Source: JBMTVT01 sp049451635
GTDB taxonomy: Bacteria > Bacteroidota > Bacteroidia > Flavobacteriales > Flavobacteriaceae
Length of the DNA stretch: 15,478 nt
NCBI GenBank assembly: GCA_049451635.1
Contig: JBMTVT010000050.1
Location: 1 to 15,478, forward strand
Direction of reading: 5' to 3'
Position 1 is the stretch's first letter. Each line of letters begins with the position of its first letter. The notes beneath the pieces were generated by a model that searched no databases, was not told the DNA's origin, and worked only from the letters and a program-made list of their open reading frames with translations. Position numbers and translations under genes: made by a program. Shown one piece after another: positions 14,061-15,478 of the stretch.

Positions 14061-15473
14061 TTAGTAACAGTTGCAGTTAGATCCTTTATCGATACCCTTT
14101 TGTAGAATAGGTATTTTAAAGCCCACGTAAAAATTGCTTCCTTTACTCTTATTACTCAATAGATTCGTAAACAATGAACTAGACCCAATATAGAGTGGCC
14201 CCAATCTCAAACCTGTCCCCACTTGCAAACCACTATATTGTACAAGGCTTATGGGTGTATAAAATGAAAGCCAGCTGCTCTCATAACGTGGAGTTACAGA
14301 TACCATATTCGTAATTTTATTGGCACGCCAATTAATTTTCGACCAAACAGAAAGATCCATGTTAACATTCAAATAAAATCTGTTTGTAAAACTCCAATCG
14401 GCGTTTAAATGCAATGCCGTAGGTAACTTAGCCCTGTATCCAACGGAAGTAGAAGTTAATGAATATAAATTGCTTAAAAAACTATATAAATCGTATTGAC
14501 TATAAATGGCCGCTTCACTTACATTATTATTGGTGACATCAAAAACATCTTCTATGCCATTGGCGTAATTTATGTAACCTATATCGGTCACGGAAAACCC
14601 TAATCGTAATTTATATTTATTGTAATCCTTAAAGTCGAAACGCTCTGGCCATACTTTTGTGGGTTTATATTTGCCATATCTGGGGCGCCATTCATAAACA
14701 AATCCAATATCGATTCCTAAACCTCTGGCATTAATTGGAAATTTATAGTCATAATTATACGCTTCAAAATCATCAAAACGCCCATAAATTACATCACCAG
14801 TAGACGATACACTCCCCGTAGTTCCTCCTCCTGGAAGTGCGGTTCCGCCTTCATCATAGTAGACTGAAAGATTGCTGGCAGCAACATATGCACTACCGCC
14901 TCCACGGAGGTACTTTAAGCTTATTCCTCCTTTAATAAAGTCGTCCATGTCATTATATAAAACACTTGCAAAAGAAAGACCTATTTCTGCCCAGGCTTGT
15001 CCAAAAGCATTAAACTCATCGTCCGTAACCAAAAAATCTTCTGAAATGTTTTTGTCTATATCATATAATCCTCTACCGTTAATTCCATTGATATTAATAA
15101 ATGAACGAGCCCTTGTAAACAAGGCTATCGAATTGTTTTTATTGATATTAAACATAAACGAGGGACCAAAAAAATCTATATTGGCTTCGCCATTATTATT
15201 AACTTTTGGAGATAAACGGGCATTGGCATCAAAATCATAATTATCATCTTTGAAAGCCTTGATTATATTTAAATTATAATAATCGTTACCTCCAAAAACA
15301 CTAAACCCAAAAATATTGATATCAGTATTAAAACGCGAGTCTACAATATACGCTGGATTTGCAATAACACTATTTACACCACTATAATTTTCGGTTAAAA
15401 AACCCACAAACGATTGTGCTTTTGCATCAACAAAGGCTACTAAAAGGGCGAATATCAAAATGCTTTTCTTCAT
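14061..15473 (-). CDS. DUF5723-like outer-membrane barrel protein
   Basis: A 470-aa exported protein with a signal peptide (KKSILIFALLVAFVDAKAQ) and a body of repeated short amphipathic beta strands rich in Tyr, Phe, Asn and Gly, typical of Bacteroidota outer-membrane barrels. The start, FVGFLTENYSGVNSVIANPA followed by an IVDSRFNTDINIFG segment, matches what I know of the DUF5723 family (NP-A-x-x-DSR-f motif). The role is unknown. It ends in GSNCNCY, two cysteines in the last four residues; whether that is functional is unclear. The ATG at 15473 is five bases from the window edge, so its promoter is not visible. It points towards the methyltransferase gene (convergent). Confidence 0.8.
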   Translation of the reverse strand: MKKSILIFALLVAFVDAKAQSFVGFLTENYSGVNSVIANPAYIVDSRFNTDINIFGFSVFGGNDYYNLNIIKAFKDDNYDFDANARLSPKVNNNGEANIDFFGPSFMFNINKNNSIALFTRARSFININGINGRGLYDIDKNISEDFLVTDDEFNAFGQAWAEIGLSFASVLYNDMDDFIKGGISLKYLRGGGSAYVAASNLSVYYDEGGTALPGGGTTGSVSSTGDVIYGRFDDFEAYNYDYKFPINARGLGIDIGFVYEWRPRYGKYKPTKVWPERFDFKDYNKYKLRLGFSVTDIGYINYANGIEDVFDVTNNNVSEAAIYSQYDLYSFLSNLYSLTSTSVGYRAKLPTALHLNADWSFTNRFYLNVNMDLSVWSKINWRANKITNMVSVTPRYESSWLSFYTPISLVQYSGLQVGTGLRLGPLYIGSSSLFTNLLSNKSKGSNFYVGFKIPILQKGIDKGSNCNCY

Positions 15474-15478
15474 TTACC

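Noticed and set aside
14872..15240. 122-codon plus-strand frame opposite the DUF5723-like gene
   Set aside because: Antisense to a gene with a clear signal peptide and barrel pattern; no independent support.
1..15478. tRNA, rRNA, CRISPR array, phage, toxin-antitoxin or complete insertion sequence
   Set aside because: I looked for these and found no supporting sequence; gaps are short and mostly AT-rich.

Overview
The window is a stretch of low-GC chromosome from a member of the Bacteroidota, most likely the family Flavobacteriaceae. The support is a PorV/PorQ-family outer-membrane protein, a DUF5723-type barrel protein, a DUF4105 (Lnb-like) protein, matches to the Bacteroidota -7 promoter motif TAnnTTTG, few Shine-Dalgarno sequences, and flavobacterial-looking versions of RecQ, TatC, LptB and ABC-F. 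I see no tRNA, rRNA, CRISPR array, phage or complete insertion sequence.

Layout. Positions 1-3780 are on the minus strand: an unrecognised 140-aa protein, a cyclophilin-FKBP fusion peptidyl-prolyl isomerase ending at a clear hairpin terminator, and a RecQ helicase whose usual zinc cysteines are absent. A 202-bp divergent gap separates recQ from a compact plus-strand operon at 3983-6876: KdsD/KpsF sugar-phosphate isomerase, TatC, an AhpD-like carboxymuconolactone decarboxylase-family protein, and LptB. A possible 40-aa membrane peptide follows. Positions 7099-8586 are a minus-strand pair, pssA then terC. Positions 8674-10983 are a plus-strand pair, a PorV/PorQ-family protein and a DUF4105/Lnb-like membrane protein. 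Positions 11378-14044 are a plus-strand pair, an ABC-F ATPase and a SAM-dependent methyltransferase. A minus-strand DUF5723-like protein fills the right edge.

Much of the region serves the cell envelope. KdsD makes the Kdo precursor, LptB powers LPS export, TatC exports folded proteins, PssA makes phospholipid, the Lnb-like protein may modify lipoproteins, and PorV-like and DUF5723 proteins are predicted outer-membrane barrels.

The most unusual spot is the 394-bp gap at 10984-11377. On the minus strand it holds a promoter, the lipoprotein signal and first ~45 codons of a Wza-type polysaccharide export protein, and ~110 bp further on a short tail that looks like the C-terminus of a sugar transferase. 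In between lies a 9-bp perfect inverted repeat. This looks like the scar left when a capsule/exopolysaccharide operon was deleted. I did not find an undescribed multi-gene system; the best leads are this scar, the zinc-less RecQ, the fused isomerase and the PorV-like/Lnb-like pair.
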